Made by a program: the position numbers and the translations under genes. A stretch of 64,000 bases of DNA from Ilex aquifolium (lineage: Eukaryota > Streptophyta > Magnoliopsida > Aquifoliales > Aquifoliaceae). The stretch is from positions 20,594,270 to 20,658,269 of the forward strand of contig OX637398.1 in the NCBI GenBank assembly GCA_951799425.1, written 5' to 3'. Shown here piece after piece: positions 11,991-24,739 of the stretch; positions within the stretch are counted from its first letter, which is position 1, and every line of letters begins with the position of its first letter. Below the pieces are notes generated by a model. It had not been told where the DNA came from. It searched no databases and was given only the letters and a program-made list of their open reading frames with translations.

Positions 11991-14864
11991 GTCCAGAAAA
12001 AGAAAGACTCGAGAGAATAGAATTCAAAGGAAAGTGTTGGTGTTGAGCCGAAACTTCTAGCCAAATCCTATTCAATAGGAAAATTAATTTTTCATTGTTT
12101 TGTTTAAGAAGAAAATTTTAGTGAAATTAAACTATGATTGAACTGATTTTGGTAAATTACACATAAATATTTTTTCCGTATATTCTCTTTTTCAGTCATA
12201 CCAAGCAATAGAAAAATTTATCTATTTTACTTTTCTATCCATTATGCCAAACAAAAATGAGAGAATGTTTCTTCTCTCTGGTTTGAAGAATGAATTTCTA
12301 TACTTTTCTTTTCTCTCCATTTTCTATCCCTCCCATCAAATATATGATCATAGATGTAAGCCATCTTGTCCTAGTGGTTTAGTTGATTGCGTCTATCGAA
12401 ATATTAACATCTTTAAATTGATTATTGAATATTTTTAATTGTTCATTTCCCTCTAAATGTGATAGACAGTGACCAATAAGCTTATCCTAAGAACCACGGT
12501 TCTCATTGCCTTACCTTTCAAATAGTTTCAGTCCATTCAACAAGCTCAAGCCACATCCTAGGCTCTCATTGAAGAAGTCCTTTATTCAACATTATGGAGC
12601 TCCGGTTTTGATTCTAAGAAACTTCCCTATTTTAAGATTCAAAACTTGGAATAGCTAAGCCAATGATATTATCGAAATCTCAGGGGTCACATCACAATTG
12701 GTATAGACCTAGTGAAAAGTGGGTGACTTTTAGCCCAAGGACTTGCAAGTTGCAAGACATGTCCAACAAAACAACATTAAAAAATTCTCAAGAGGACAAA
12801 GTAGATTTCAAAATTAGATGACCTCATCTTCCCTTACGCATAGGTTGAAAATTCAAAATTTTTTTTATCAGAGGATAACTACTACACTTACACTTAAAAG
12901 TGTAAGGCAGCAGCATCCATAATTGAAAATTCAAATTCAATGGATGACTTATTCAAATCTTCCATTTTTAGTGGGCCAAGAAGGGGTCTTCCACCAATGT
13001 GAACGCATTCTTATGAAAGTATTCGAGTATAAATTTTTTGATTCTCTGTTCAGTTTTACCTAAGTCCTAAGATCTAATAGAAGAGACACCATTAGATCGG
13101 GCCAGCTTGAAAAAATTGAGACTTGGAGCTATAATTCTAAAGAAGACTATTTTATTTCAATATTAATTGTTAATTTCGTATTTAAAATTCTTGAGTTATT
13201 TTAGTTTTAAGTTCGATAATATGATCATTGCAAGTAATAATATACATAATCCAATTAATCATTCTTCTGATATTAGAATTTTGTTAATTTTAACTTTAAA
13301 AAACTATTTTCCTACATAAAGAATAGTTACATGTACTGTCAATAATATTTTGTAAGTAATACATCAATTAGAGTGCTTTTATTTTTTTGTTTGTAGAGTG
13401 CTTTACCCGAAGGGTTATATGGAAAAATCAAAGAAGACAGCGTATTTTACCCTTTTCCATTGATGTTGAATAAGACCTCATGAACTTAACGTTCAACGAA
13501 TAAACTTAAATATATATATATTGATACCTATTTTGAAATAGAAGGATCCGGATCCAGTTAAACCTAGGCAATAAAGCTAAATTTTGAAAATTTTAATGAA
13601 AACCATGTGCTAGCATGTTCTGCTTAGCAATATGAATCTAATGCAACTACTAAACCGTGCATTTAAACAAAGAGACTTTGTCAACGGTTTCTATTTGATA
13701 TAGCCAAAAGCCGTTAGAAACTGAACGTAGATCAAGATGATTAATAAATAAATTAGACATTGTAATCGTTGTCGATTATGAAGTCAAAAAGTAAAAAAAT
13801 ATCACCAAGTAGCTAAGGCCTCAAAGTATTTGATGGGGTTTACTGACATAATAATGTGGTTTCATAGAAATTATTGGATCAACACAAATTTTTTATATTT
13901 GATGAGGCCTACAGTCAATCTAAAGGTCACACTGAATTAGATCATAATAGCATTAGTATTTTTATATATGAAAAATAAATTACTTAGACAAAACGGTACA
14001 TTAGAGTTGGTTCTACGAAACATCCTTAAATGTGAATGAGCTTACTGTTAGACTCATAGAAAACTAAACTATGAAGATTCAATGATGCGTGTATTTTTAC
14101 CCACATTCAAAGATTGGCCAATCAAGCAGAAAGCTTGATTGAAAGCACTAAGGTCCGTTTGGATGACAATGATCTTAATCGGGAATGGGTATCTCATTCC
14201 TAGTAAAGTGATACCTGTGTTTCAAAAATCGTAATAATATTTTATTAAGTGTTTGGTGTCGTTAGTAATTTAGTATATGAATGAATATCTATTTCATTAT
14301 TATTTTAGTAATGAACTTTATGTTAGGAAGGTACTCGATTTTAGGAAGATAGCTTAGCTTTAGCAATAAACTAAATTTTTGGAAGGACTTTGAATTTTAA
14401 TGTTTTTTCCTAAACCTGGTAATTCATGGTTTCGGAATGACATCACCATCAAAACGGAGCTTGTGAGGATCCAGAAACAGGGGCCAAATGTGGAATACTC
14501 GGTCACTGTTGAGTTAGCCACAATATTACTTATCGATAAGTACTAGTTTATTTAGTTATGTGCTGTTAAAAAACTTAATATTTTAAAAGTTTAAGTTGTT
14601 AGAGAACGTGTATTTATCCCCTCCCCCTTCATGTGTAAACTAAATTTTGAGCCTAACTTGTGAAAATCTTTTTAATTTAAGAGTGACGACGAGATTCGAA
14701 TGCAAGAATTGTTGCTCTGATATCATATTTAATAACTAGTTATTGTCCGTATCTCATGGCACGGAATAATAAAAAAATAGTTAACAATAAACATATTTGT
14801 ATTCACACCCAAAATTAAATTACAAACATAGAGGAAATCGAAAGGAATTTTAACACAAGTTGTA
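11991..14864. other. Gene-free AT-rich DNA
   Basis: Nothing coding was seen on either strand. Only short chance frames occur. A possible MITE end (AAGGTCCGTTTGGATGAC) starts near 14150, but no matching second end was found. Confidence 0.5.
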
Positions 14865-15915
14865 CTAGGAGTGAGCGGCAATGGGAGACAGTGATAGTTG
14901 TGGTGGTTGGCGACAACGATGGTGATGGTGGCAGCCGTAGGTGACAACAGTGATGGTGGTGGTGAGTTTTTGGTGACGATAGTGGTAGTGGTAGCAATGG
15001 GTGACGACGGTGGTGGTGGTGGGTGCAGGTGGTGAGCGACGATGATGGTGTTTGATAGTGGTGATGGTGAGGTGACGACAGTGGCGGTGGTGATGGCGAT
15101 GGTGGGTTGCGGTGACAATGGTGGTGGTGGGCGACAACGGGTGCTTCTAGATGACAGTGTGATATGTGGTGGCAAATGATGGTGGTGGTGGTGGTGGTGG
15201 TGATAGGTGCGGTAGGGGTGGGTGATAATGGGTGGCGACATTGTTGGACGATGACGGGTGGTGTAGTTGGTGGTGGTAGGAGTGGTGGTGGTGGGTGACA
15301 GTTGTTGGCGACGATGGTGAGCAACAACAGGTGATAGTGGGTTGTGGTAGTGGGTGGCGGTGGGTGGTAGTGGGCAATAATGGTGGTGGTGGGTGCTGAC
15401 GGTGGGTGATGATGATAGTGGGATGATGGTGGTAATGGTAATAAATATAAAAATGAAATGACGATGGTACTGAACGACGGTGGTAGCAATCGGTGGTGGG
15501 TGACGATGGTGAAATGGTGGTGGTGGTGGGGCAGTGGCGATGGGGCAATGACAGCGGTGGTGGGGTGGCGATGGTGATGATGATGGTGGTAGTTGTTGTG
15601 GTAGAGGTGGCAAAGGTGGTGATGTTGGTAATGGTAATGGTGGTGATGTTGGTAATGGTGATGGTGGTGATGATGGTGGTGGTTGTGGTGGGGCGATGGT
15701 GGGGGTGGTGATGATGGTGGTAGGGCGGTGGGTGTGGTGATGGTGATGGGGTAGTGACAGTAGTGGTGACAGCGACGGTGGTGGTGTTGATGGTGATGGT
15801 GATGGGGGGGGGTGATGGTCCGGAGGGGGGGGGGGGGGGAGTAGTTGTGGTGGTGGGGTGGCGGTGATGGTGGTAGTGGTGGGGCGGTGGGGGTGATGGT
15901 AGTGGTGGGACGGTT
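14865..15915. repeat. 1-kb GGT/GAT trinucleotide minisatellite
   Basis: The plus strand is almost entirely GGTGGTGAT-like units with interspersed GGCGAC and GGTAGT variants. Two G runs lie near 15806-15838. The repeat gives long open frames of Pro/His/Thr on the minus strand (up to 294 codons, 14729-15613) and Gly/Val/Met on the plus strand. These overlap in several frames at once, have no recognisable domain and are best read as by-products. The strand bias (G on plus over the whole kilobase) is striking. A short similar tract lies at 55497-55665. Confidence 0.88.
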
Positions 15916-16759
15916 CTAAACATTATTTTTTTCTTTAAATACTTATGAGAAGTTATAAGTTTTAGAAGTACTTTTAAAAAGTCACCTCAAACACATCTTT
16001 AAGGGTCTATTTTCCCTATTAAATTTGGGGAGTTAATATTAGCTATCAGATTAATTTTAAAATAAAATTTAAAGAGATCTCAACCACAAAAAATAATATA
16101 TTTTTTTTATCTATTGAGATTTGAATTGTATTGTACTTTATTATATACATTATTTATTCCGAAAACTTAAATTATTACAGAAAAATGTAACTTAAAGTAT
16201 TTATACTTCAAAATATAGGACATAGAATAATGATAAATGTTAATCTGTCTAAACAATACATCGTGGGTTAAGTCCAAAAAAATCTTTCACACAATGGAGG
16301 TAAAATTGCATACGATTTTTTTTTGCCTTTCACATCTCAACATAGGTGTGAGCTTCGGGTACGACTTTAAATTTTTAGCTTTGACCAAAAAAAAAATTTC
16401 GTTGGGTTGCTCTTCTACGAAAAAAAAGAAGGCATCTACTTTTTCTTGGTCGGTTGAGTGTTTATAAAGATATGGTTGATTTTCCAAACCGTGTGGTTTA
16501 TGTACCAATGTCCTATTTTAGCAGAAGCAACAAATACATTTTACAACTTTAAACAGATAAAGTACACGCTTTCAATTTTCAGTTGTTTGAAGTTTCATAC
16601 ATCCCACATAAAATATAAAATAAAAAATAAAAAATAAATTCAAGCATAAAGATACTTGACCCAATTGTGGTGTATTAGGTTGGCCCGATTGTTCACTACA
16701 ACTTGGGTTGGATTTAGGTGTTTTGCCTCATGGCTGTTGAAATGTTGTTAATCCTCTTA
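15916..16759. other. Gene-free AT-rich DNA
   Basis: No gene or bounded repeat was recognised. Two overlapping ~75-codon frames (16237-16508) on opposite strands have no family features. Confidence 0.45.
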
Positions 16760-17243
16760 GGGCCCGTTTGTTTTGAGTATAAAATAAGCTCGGTATTAGA
16801 TTTATCTCCATTCCATTCCAATCCAATAGTATATTATACCTGGTCTTAAACTATAATCTCATCCTTCCCCTTGTTTGTGTATCACAAATATTATCTATGT
16901 AATACCTATTTAAAAAAGTCAACAATTGCGGCTGGGGTGTAAAAAGACAATTTTATCCTTATAAATCAAAGTCAACAATTGCGGCTGGCTTTGTAGTTGA
17001 GGGCATTTGAGTCTTTTACCACTTTAATACCTCCTTCCAACATTTTATACCACCGGGTAGGTGGTATTGAATAGCACCTTGTACAAGACATTAACGGCAC
17101 TGTTCATAGCGGGTCGGTATTGCGACCCACAAATTAATACCGACCAAAAAAAGTCAAACAAACATGGTATAAAGTAGGTCCCACGTACTATTTTCTTTAT
17201 ACCACCCTTTTATACCACCCTTATACTCCTACCAAACATGCCC
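16760..17243. mobile_element. Tourist-like (PIF/Harbinger) MITE, 484 bp
   Basis: The left end GGGCCCGTTTGTTTTGAGTA and the complement of the right end GGGCATGTTTGGTAGGAGTA form inverted repeats. TTA flanks both sides (16757-16759 and 17244-17246), the 3-bp duplication expected of PIF/Harbinger elements. Inside is a direct repeat of AAAGTCAACAATTGCGGCTG (about 16916 and 16969) spaced by ~53 bp. There is no coding capacity. Confidence 0.8.
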
Positions 17244-18107
17244 TTAGTATATTGTGTTATGTCGAGTTCCTCTCTTAAGATAATTGATCTGAATTTTTTT
17301 GTCAGTAATATTTTAGATAATAGAGAGAATGTCTCTATAATTAAACTAATCTACGAAGAGTGTCATTATAATTTACTTTAACTTAAATCTCGCCTACCCG
17401 CCTTCGTGGATGAAGAAAGGTACTGTAAGAAACTTTTATTATTTGAAGCCGACGTGATAAATTGATGTTCGAGTCAAATGCTGGAGCCTGGATATGCTTT
17501 ACATGTTTTGGGTTGAACAATGAAGCTTCCTGCTTCGTAGAATTTTTTTTTTAATTTGCATTGAAGTAATAAAAAGGTTGACCACGCGGTTTGAATAAAT
17601 GTACACCCATTTTCGTTTTCTCTATTTATTTTTTATTTTTTCTATATTCAAAGCCATATGGGGGGCATGTGATATGTATATTTTAAATATCTCCTGTTTT
17701 AAAAAGGTGCCTCAACTTTAAATTGTCTTAATTTAATTTTTTAATTATTAATTTTGTGTCAATTAAGTCTTTCGGTAAAAATAAAAGGAGAAACATGACA
17801 TGAACGATCACATGATAAACACGTGAGTTTGTCTCTGTTTGTTATAACGGGAGAAATAGGCGGAAAGATTTTATTGACAAAAAACTAATTATTGAGAAAC
17901 TAAATTGAAACAATTAAAAGTTTAAAAATTATTTTAAAATAAGAGATAAAATTTAAGGACTATGTTTTTATATTTACCCTTGTATTTAAATAGTCTACCG
18001 TCATTCTATGGTGAACAATTTAAAATTTGATATAGCTCATTGAATGAACTTCCATTGAATAAAATTTGATATAGCTCAGACAGGAAGAAAATTTTGAAGA
18101 AACTTGA
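17244..18107. other. Gene-free AT-rich DNA
   Basis: No gene was seen. A short direct repeat AAATTTGATATAGCTCA occurs at about 18023 and 18062, just before the next MITE. Confidence 0.45.
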
Positions 18108-18973
18108 GGTCCGTTTGGTTTGCATCTCAAAACACAATATCTGAAAAATAGTTTTTGAAAAGAATTTTAAGAAAATGTTTTTGAAAATTTTAGATTGTAA
18201 AATCTGTTTGATTATATATTGTTGAAAATAAATTTAAAGAACAAAAAATTATAAAATTTGTTTGTATAATAATCCATGATTCCCACCTCTCTCTCTCTTT
18301 CTTTCCTTTCTCTCGGTCTCCACAAAACACACACAGACGCATACACACACACACCCACACCCACACACACAGAGACGCATACACACACAGACGCGCACAC
18401 ACACACACACACACTCAGAGATCGACACACACACAAAATCTAACTCAAATCTAACTTAGATCTAACAAATTTAACTCAAATTTAGCAAATAATCTAATAT
18501 AGATAGAAATAGATTTTCAGAAAAAATCTAATAGAGAGAGAGGCGAGAGAGTGACATAGACCAGAGAGCTTGAGGTCTTCGTTGCAGAGAAAGAGCTTCG
18601 ACCTTCGTTGCAGAGAGACGGGTGATAGAAAGCTCTGGTTTGCTCCGACGTAGACGATCGTTGCACAAACAGAGAAGTGAGAGAGAGACAGGCGGTAAAG
18701 AGGAGGGCTTTTATACTTCAACAAAAAAAATGTGTTTTGCTGCTAAGGAAGTTCGATGGGTGAACCTCATTAAAGAGGAAGGGATGTTTCCTTTATTTTT
18801 TATTTTGCATTGAAAATTCAAAAAACATCATTTAGATGTTCTCTAGTTTTTATTCTCAATTCTCACTTTTAAAAAAAAAAATATTTTTGTAAATTGTTGT
18901 CCAATCAACATCTCAAGTATTTTATTGTTTTTGAGAATAAAAAAGCTATTTTGGAGACCCAAACCAAATAACC
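18108..18973. mobile_element. MITE-like element with internal microsatellites, copy 1
   Basis: The left end GGTCCGTTTGGTTTGCATCT and the complement of the right end GGGTTATTTGGTTTGGGTCT are imperfect inverted repeats. The interior matches the element at 60299-61274 in order: an AGTTTTTGA-rich arm, a TC tract, a CA tract (18320-18435), GA tracts (18532-18695) and a TTTTGCTGCTAAGGA word near 18735. No coding sequence is convincing. The Cys/Val-rich and Ser/Leu-rich open frames come from the dinucleotide repeats. The target duplication is not clear (CTTGA against ATTGT). Confidence 0.7.
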
Positions 18974-19031
18974 CATTGTATTTATTTCTTGCTGACGTGA
19001 CAAAGTGATGATCCAGTCACATGCTAATTAG

Positions 19032-19429
19032 TAGCCCTGTCAAAGTCCGACACGATACGATTAACCGACACGAATTAAGGGTCGTATTCGGGTGAGTCGT
19101 GTCAACCCGTTTATCATCCATTTACCTGTTTAAATAAAATTAATATAATAATAAATTAATAATTATTTTAAAAAATTAGGCATATTTTTTTTTTAATGAC
19201 AGCCACATAAATTTTTTTTTTTAATTTAGTGATAGTCACAAAAAATATAATAATAAATTAAAATTAAACGGATTAAACGAGTCGTGTCGTGTTACCCGTT
19301 TATTAAACGGTTCGTGTTCGTGTTGAGGTTTTTCACCCGTTTATTAAACGGGTTGTGTATGTGTTTACATATTTTTCACCCGTTTAAACCGACACGTAAC
19401 TATTCAATCTGACACGTTTGATACCCATT
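19032..19429. mobile_element. hAT-type MITE, copy 2 (398 bp)
   Basis: It is flanked by a perfect 8-bp duplication CTAATTAG (19024-19031 and 19430-19437), as expected for the hAT superfamily. Its ends TAGCCCTGTCAAA and AATGGGTATCAAA (complement) correspond to those of the element at 9916-10599, and the two share much internal sequence. It has no coding capacity. Confidence 0.85.
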
Positions 19430-19437
19430 CTAATTAG

Positions 19438-20565
19438 TCTTTACACGTGGGTAGAATAAAAAACAAAAAAAATAAATCTAAATTTAATTTGTTAATCTAA
19501 TAAATTTATTTAATCTAATAGTAAGAATCTACGTTTAATCCAATAATAATAAAAAATATTAAGAATTCACTATTAATTAATTTAATAACAATAAATAAGA
19601 ACTAATAGCATTAGTCAATGAACCCTTATTTCAAACCTCAAATGAAGCTTCCTCCTTCACAGACATTTTCTTGCATAGAGAAAAAAAAAGGTCGACGACA
19701 CGGTTTCATATAGATATAAACCTAAACAACCTTATTTATTTATTTATTTATTGGGAAGCATGTGATGTCTGACAAAAAAACACCAGTTGCAAAATCTACG
19801 CCCAGTTGCTATGATTGATTGATTTTTAAAAAAATTCGGTTCTCATTAAGGTGGATTCGGATTACTTTTTTTTTGGTTGCAGGTTGGTCAGTTTGCACCA
19901 ATTATTCTCTCAATTATTCATCGTAATTTGAGTTGAGTTAGAACATGTTTTTTAAAATTAATAGTGGCTGACTCTTAGAGGGTGTGAAAATGAATTGAAC
20001 ATGAGATTTCTAAGTTATCAAATGTCAAATTCAACAACTTAACAACCCAAAATTTTTGTTTCTGCTTAATTTACTAATTTTTTATTAATTTAGTTCTACA
20101 TCATATATCATTATTTCAAAATGAATTGTTGTTATACTTAAGTAAGCATGAGCTGTCGTAGTTATATAAACTCGAACTTAAGCATTAAACGAGAAAATTC
20201 GAATTCTTACTCGATGGACCAATAACTCGACAGTAGTTGGTCTATTATGGAAAAAAGAACATATTAAAAAGAATCCGGATACCAACAATACAATCAACCT
20301 TGTGAGCTAGTGATTTGGTTGTTCTTTGTTGCTTATTTTTCATCCATTAAAATTTAAATTATCTGTACTAATTAATAACATTGGGAAAAAAAGTGAGTCG
20401 AGGACTTTATAAAACGTGTAGTTTATCATATACACTATGTATAATAGTAACTTGAAGATGGAATGAGTGACCAAGTCAATGCCATTAGATGATTTCAAGC
20501 CAATTTGATGTGTCCGAAAAGCACCAACCAATCCGATAAAATTATTATCAATGTATATGCCAAAA
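19438..20565. other. Gene-free AT-rich DNA
   Basis: No gene or bounded repeat was seen. This is unique sequence lying just before the start of the duplicated block. Confidence 0.45.
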
Positions 20566-21406
20566 TATTTTCATTATGTATAGTTTTTCAACATATTATT
20601 TTAACTTCTTTTACTTGTTCCAATTTTTTCTATTTTTTTAATGTTCTTCATTCAGAACTTTTACATTATAAATTTGAGAATTTTTTTTTTATTAATTACA
20701 TATTTTTATCATTTTTCTAGTTCCTAGGTTTATAAACGAGTTAATTTTCATAATTACATCCTTATATTCTAAAAGACATATCTAAGGTAAAAATCTACTC
20801 GTAGATCAAACACCATACAAAAATAAGTATTGTAAGATTAATATAAAAAATCATATGTATATATACGTCTATGTGTGTAGAGCTTAAAAAAATTCAATCA
20901 AATGAATATTATAGAATTATTGTCATTCATAAAATGCGAGATAATCGTAACTTTTTATGAAAGAATATTATGTGATTTCTTTTTGGTACTTTAAATATAT
21001 ACTAAAGTAATTGAAATTTAGAGAGAGAAAGAAATTGAGAAAATGGGAAAGAAATATTGTGAAATAATGTTCTAGAGGAAAAAGACTATTAACAGAGAAA
21101 AAATAGAGCTGTAAGACACATTACACCTAAAAAGAATACATTTTTTTTTTTTTTTGGGCAAGTGAAAAGGAACATAGTTATGGGAAGCTAAAGGAAAGAT
21201 CTGGGTTATTTCAGTATAAATCCAATACAATATCACCATCTTTTAAAAGACACACACAGTTGTCCTTCCACCGTCCTTGGTCCGCTCGCCATTTTTTTAT
21301 TCCAATCTCTGAATATTCGTTTTTAATTTTGGTAAAATCTTTGACATGTTCTTGCATTGGCCGCTCTAGTTTGACTAAAGCTTGGCTTAAGAGATACATT
21401 GTACAG

Positions 21407-21417
21407 ATATATATATT
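21407..21417 (+). promoter_or_regulatory. TATA box of ascorbate oxidase 1
   Basis: ATATATATATT lies 132 bases before the start codon, followed by a CAAT-containing pyrimidine/adenine stretch suited to a start site about 30 bases downstream. The same box is conserved at 57779-57789 before gene 2. The spacing to the ATG there is 11 bases longer because of a small insertion (AGCAAGCTTTC) just before the start codon. Confidence 0.6.
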
Positions 21418-21538
21418 GGACAATCAATCACTGAAGCTACAAGGCAATCAAGCAAACATTTCTTCGGGGGTGAAGCAAACAACTACTCACGAATAAAACT
21501 TTTCAGTTTATTCAGTTAATAGTTTCCTGGGATTAGCC

Positions 21539-23858
21539 ATGGCTGAGGTTTTTAAATGCAGAAGTTCTGTGATAAAGTTTCTGGTCTTATGCCTGTGCGT
21601 TTTTCTAGCAGCTGTTCCGTCGGTCGAGGGTCGAATCCGCCGGTACAAATGGGAGGTGAAGTATGAGTATAAGTCTCCTGATTGTTATAAGAAACTTTCC
21701 ATCACCATCAACGGTAGAACACCAGGGCCAACAATATTGGCACAGCAAGGTGATACAGTTATCGTCGAGCTCAAGAACAGTTTGTTAACCGAGAATGTCG
21801 CCATTCATTGGCATGGAATTCGACAGGTAAAAAACTCAAAACTTTTCGTCTACCTTTTGATAGTCACCTCTCAAAATCGTGTGGTATATTTAACTAATAA
21901 CATAATAGAAAAAATAAATAACACCCAGTTTAGTTCTCGTTAATAAGGTTCTGGGAGGGCCATATGATAGTTTAACACGCATCTGTTTGGTTGCTGCAGA
22001 TTGGAACACCATGGTTTGATGGAACGGAAGGGGTGACTCAGTGCCCAATTTTGCCAGGAGACACCTTCGTATACCAGTTTGTTGTTGATAGAGTAAGTGA
22101 TCTCAAATGGCCTTAGAGTTTAAACCTATGCACAATGAGAAGCAACAGTACTTGTAATTAACGTTTTAACTTCAGCGAATCAGCTAGCTTTCAGCTTCAT
22201 TCATATAGTGAATCTTAATTTGCTTTGAACATCATTCAGGCTGGGACATATTTGTACCATGCGCATTATGGAATGCAAAGAGAAGCCGGCCTATATGGAT
22301 CTATCCGCGTCTCCCTTCCTGATGGAGAATCCGAGCCCTTCGCCTATGATTATGATCGAAGCATTCTTCTCACAGATTGGTACCACAAGAGCGCATATGA
22401 ACAGGCCACTGGATTGTCTTCAATTCCCTTTGTTTGGGTTGATGAGCCTCAGGTAAATATGTCACTAGCTTCCCTAGATTAATTTGAATTAGATAATGAA
22501 CTCTATGCTTTTACATAAAACTAATCACTTAATTAAAAAATAGAGGAAACAGATGGAGACTTATATTAAGAAACACACGTCATACATCAGGATAAATTGC
22601 TAATGTTTTCACTTTTTCAATTTTTTCAGTCTATTCTGATACAAGGAAGAGGGAAGTTCGACTGCAACTTACCAAACATTGAATCTCGTCTTTGTAATGC
22701 GACAAATCCTGAATGTTCGCCCTATGTGCTGACTGTAGTTCCTGGAAAAACGTATCGTCTGAGGATCGGAAGCTTGACTGGTCTATCGGCTTTAAGTTTC
22801 GAAATAGAGGTAAATTTCATAGCACCCCATGAAAAATCTCAATTTTTTTTAGTGAATATCACTTAATTAATCATTGCTAATATTTCAATTCCCTGATGCA
22901 GGGCCATAATATGACTATTGTTGAAGCTGATGGCCACAATGTTGAGCCTGTTGTGGTAAAAAATCTGTTCATTTACTCGGGTGAGACATACTCAGTCTTA
23001 ATAACAGCCGATCAAGACCCGACACGAAATTATCGGGCTAGTGCAAAAATTGTTAGCCGGAATAGCAACACTTCAAATGGTCTAGCCATCTTCAATTACT
23101 ATCCCAACAATCCTAGAAGACCCCCTCCAACAGTTCCACCCACAGGTCCCACTTGGAATGACAGTGCGTCAAGATTGGCTCAAAGTCAAGCCATCAAGGC
23201 TCGCGCAGGTTACGTCGTCCCTGCCCCTCGGACCTCAGACAGAGTAATTGTGTTACTCAACACACAAAACAGGATCAATGGCTATGTCCGGTGGTCCGTG
23301 AATAACGTCTCTTTTCACCTTCCACATACCCCCTATCTCATTGCTCTTAAGGAGAATTTGAAGCATGTTTTCGAGCAAACCCCACCTCCTGATGGCTATG
23401 ATTTTGTAAACTACGATATCTACAACATCGCGAAGAATGTCAATGCTACTTCTAGCAACTCCATTTACAGGTTGCAGTTCAATACTACAGTGGATATTAT
23501 TCTGCAAAATGCAAACACAATGAACCCGAACAATAGTGAGACACATCCATGGCATCTCCATGGGCATGATTTTTGGGTTTTGGGCTATGGGACAGGCAAA
23601 TTTGACATTTACAATGATCCGAAGAAGTACAACCTGGTCAATCCTATTATGAAGAACACTGTAGCTGTTCAACCTTATAGTTGGACTGCTTTGAGGTTTC
23701 GGGCTGATAATCCGGGCGTTTGGGCTTTTCATTGCCATATTGAATCTCATTTCCACATGGGTATGGGAGTGGTGTTTGAAGAAGGGATTGAGAAGGTGGG
23801 TAAATTGCCCACTTCTATAATGGGATGTGGTGATACCAAACGTTTCCTAAGGCCATAG
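21539..23858 (+). CDS. AAO: L-ascorbate oxidase 1 (five exons, 576 aa)
   Basis: Exons: 21539-21826, 22000-22092, 22240-22452, 22630-22809 and 22902-23858. All introns are GT-AG and lie between codons (phase 0). The 576-residue product is a three-cupredoxin-domain blue multicopper oxidase that oxidises ascorbate to monodehydroascorbate while reducing O2 to water (EC 1.10.3.3). A hydrophobic signal peptide (about residues 1-31, ending VPSVEG) sends it to the apoplast. Copper ligands are visible: HWHG (His90, His92), YHAH (His134, His136), HPWHLHGH (from His473) and HCHIESH-x4-M (His535, Cys536, His537, His541, Met546). By family alignment, Trp193 and Trp389 match the ascorbate-pocket tryptophans. 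Residue 303 is Arg where gene 2 and the family have Trp. Length and ligands are complete, so it is probably functional. Its role is apoplastic redox control. Laccase is less likely, given the RHYKWEV-like mature start and the [13 protein letters not shown] pattern. Confidence 0.97.
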
Positions 23859-24253
23859 ATTGAGGGAACTATACATTAACTTGACTTGTACTTTAGAAAC
23901 AATTTTTTTGTGGAAACTTATGTCCACAATTTGTTGTAACTGGTCATGGTCAACAACCACTTTTTTTGTTTTTTTGTTTTTTGAACCTTATCAATCTCAA
24001 TCATGTAAGTGAAGGTGCAGTGTGTTTTACATGTTATTCAATGTATATTGAAAGAAAATATCAACTTCATTTTTTAAGAATGTCTCATGTTAGAAACTCT
24101 CTCTCTCTCTCTCTCTCTCTGAACATGAATTTCCAGGAAGATATACATTTTTCCCACTCCCGCATGACTTTGAATTCTCTCCCAAAGTCCAGTCTTAAAT
24201 GAATTTTATCCCTTGTAGGTATGCGTGGAAATTTAGTAGTGAAATGTCATCTT
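23859..24253 (+). other. 3' flank of ascorbate oxidase 1
   Basis: Untranslated and downstream DNA shared with gene 2. It includes a (CT) tract at about 24099-24120. The uninterrupted word GTGGAAACTTATGTCCAC (about 23910-23927) is the empty counterpart of the MITE insertion site beside gene 2. No clear polyadenylation signal was picked out. Confidence 0.6.
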
Positions 24254-24258
24254 CTAGA

Positions 24259-24663
24259 TGTTAGAAAATTAAGAGTAGAAAAATGAAGATGGGAAAACAG
24301 AGAGAGCTAAGTCATGGAGAAAGTTTCTGAAAATTCTTCTTATCAAATCAATGAACTCATTACATACGATGATATTTATACACAATTCCTCAATAACCTA
24401 ACTGACTATGCACATAACATCACATGCCTTCACATGGCTAGTTCTAGCTCAGCAATACAACTCAGAAAGAGACAAACAAATTAGCTAACTAACTACCTAA
24501 AAAATTAGCTAATTAACTATTTAAAAAAATTAGCTAACCAACTAATTAACTAATTAATAATGTTATACTTTTCCCTTTCTTTCAGCTGTAGCTGCTTCTC
24601 TCTTTGCTTCTACAGCTGCTCTCTTGTCTTTCTCTTTCTTTGAAGCTGTGATATGCTGCAATA
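24259..24663 (-). repeat. 3' LTR of copia-B1
   Basis: 405 bp, matching 28934-29291 and 61615-62018. It contains AATTAGCTAACTAACT-type repeats (about 24478-24560). Confidence 0.9.
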
Positions 24664-24682
24664 CTACCCCCACCCCCCTCCT
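24664..24682 (-). other. Polypurine tract of copia-B1
   Basis: The coding strand reads AGGAGGGGGGTGGGGGTAG directly before the 3' LTR. This is the usual plus-strand primer for reverse transcription. Confidence 0.8.
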
Positions 24683-24739
24683 GCAAGATGGAGAATAGAG
24701 ATTCACTATTCCCATATTGGATAAATGAGCATAAATAAC

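Noticed and set aside
12350..12410. CTAGTGGTTTAGTTGATTGC, considered as a tRNA or SINE box A
   Set aside because: No box B, no cloverleaf and no A-rich tail follow.
14150..14340. Possible MITE starting AAGGTCCGTTTGGATGAC
   Set aside because: No matching inverted end or target duplication was found downstream.
14729..15923. Several long overlapping open frames rich in Pro, His, Thr and Ser
   Set aside because: They come from the GGT/GAT repeat, overlap in multiple frames and both strands, and have no domain.
18190..18436. Cys/Val-rich open frames
   Set aside because: Encoded by a CA/TG microsatellite inside a MITE.
23253..23756. 167-codon minus-strand frame inside oxidase exon 5 (and its match at 59635-60132)
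   Set aside because: Antisense shadow of a strongly conserved coding exon, with no family features.
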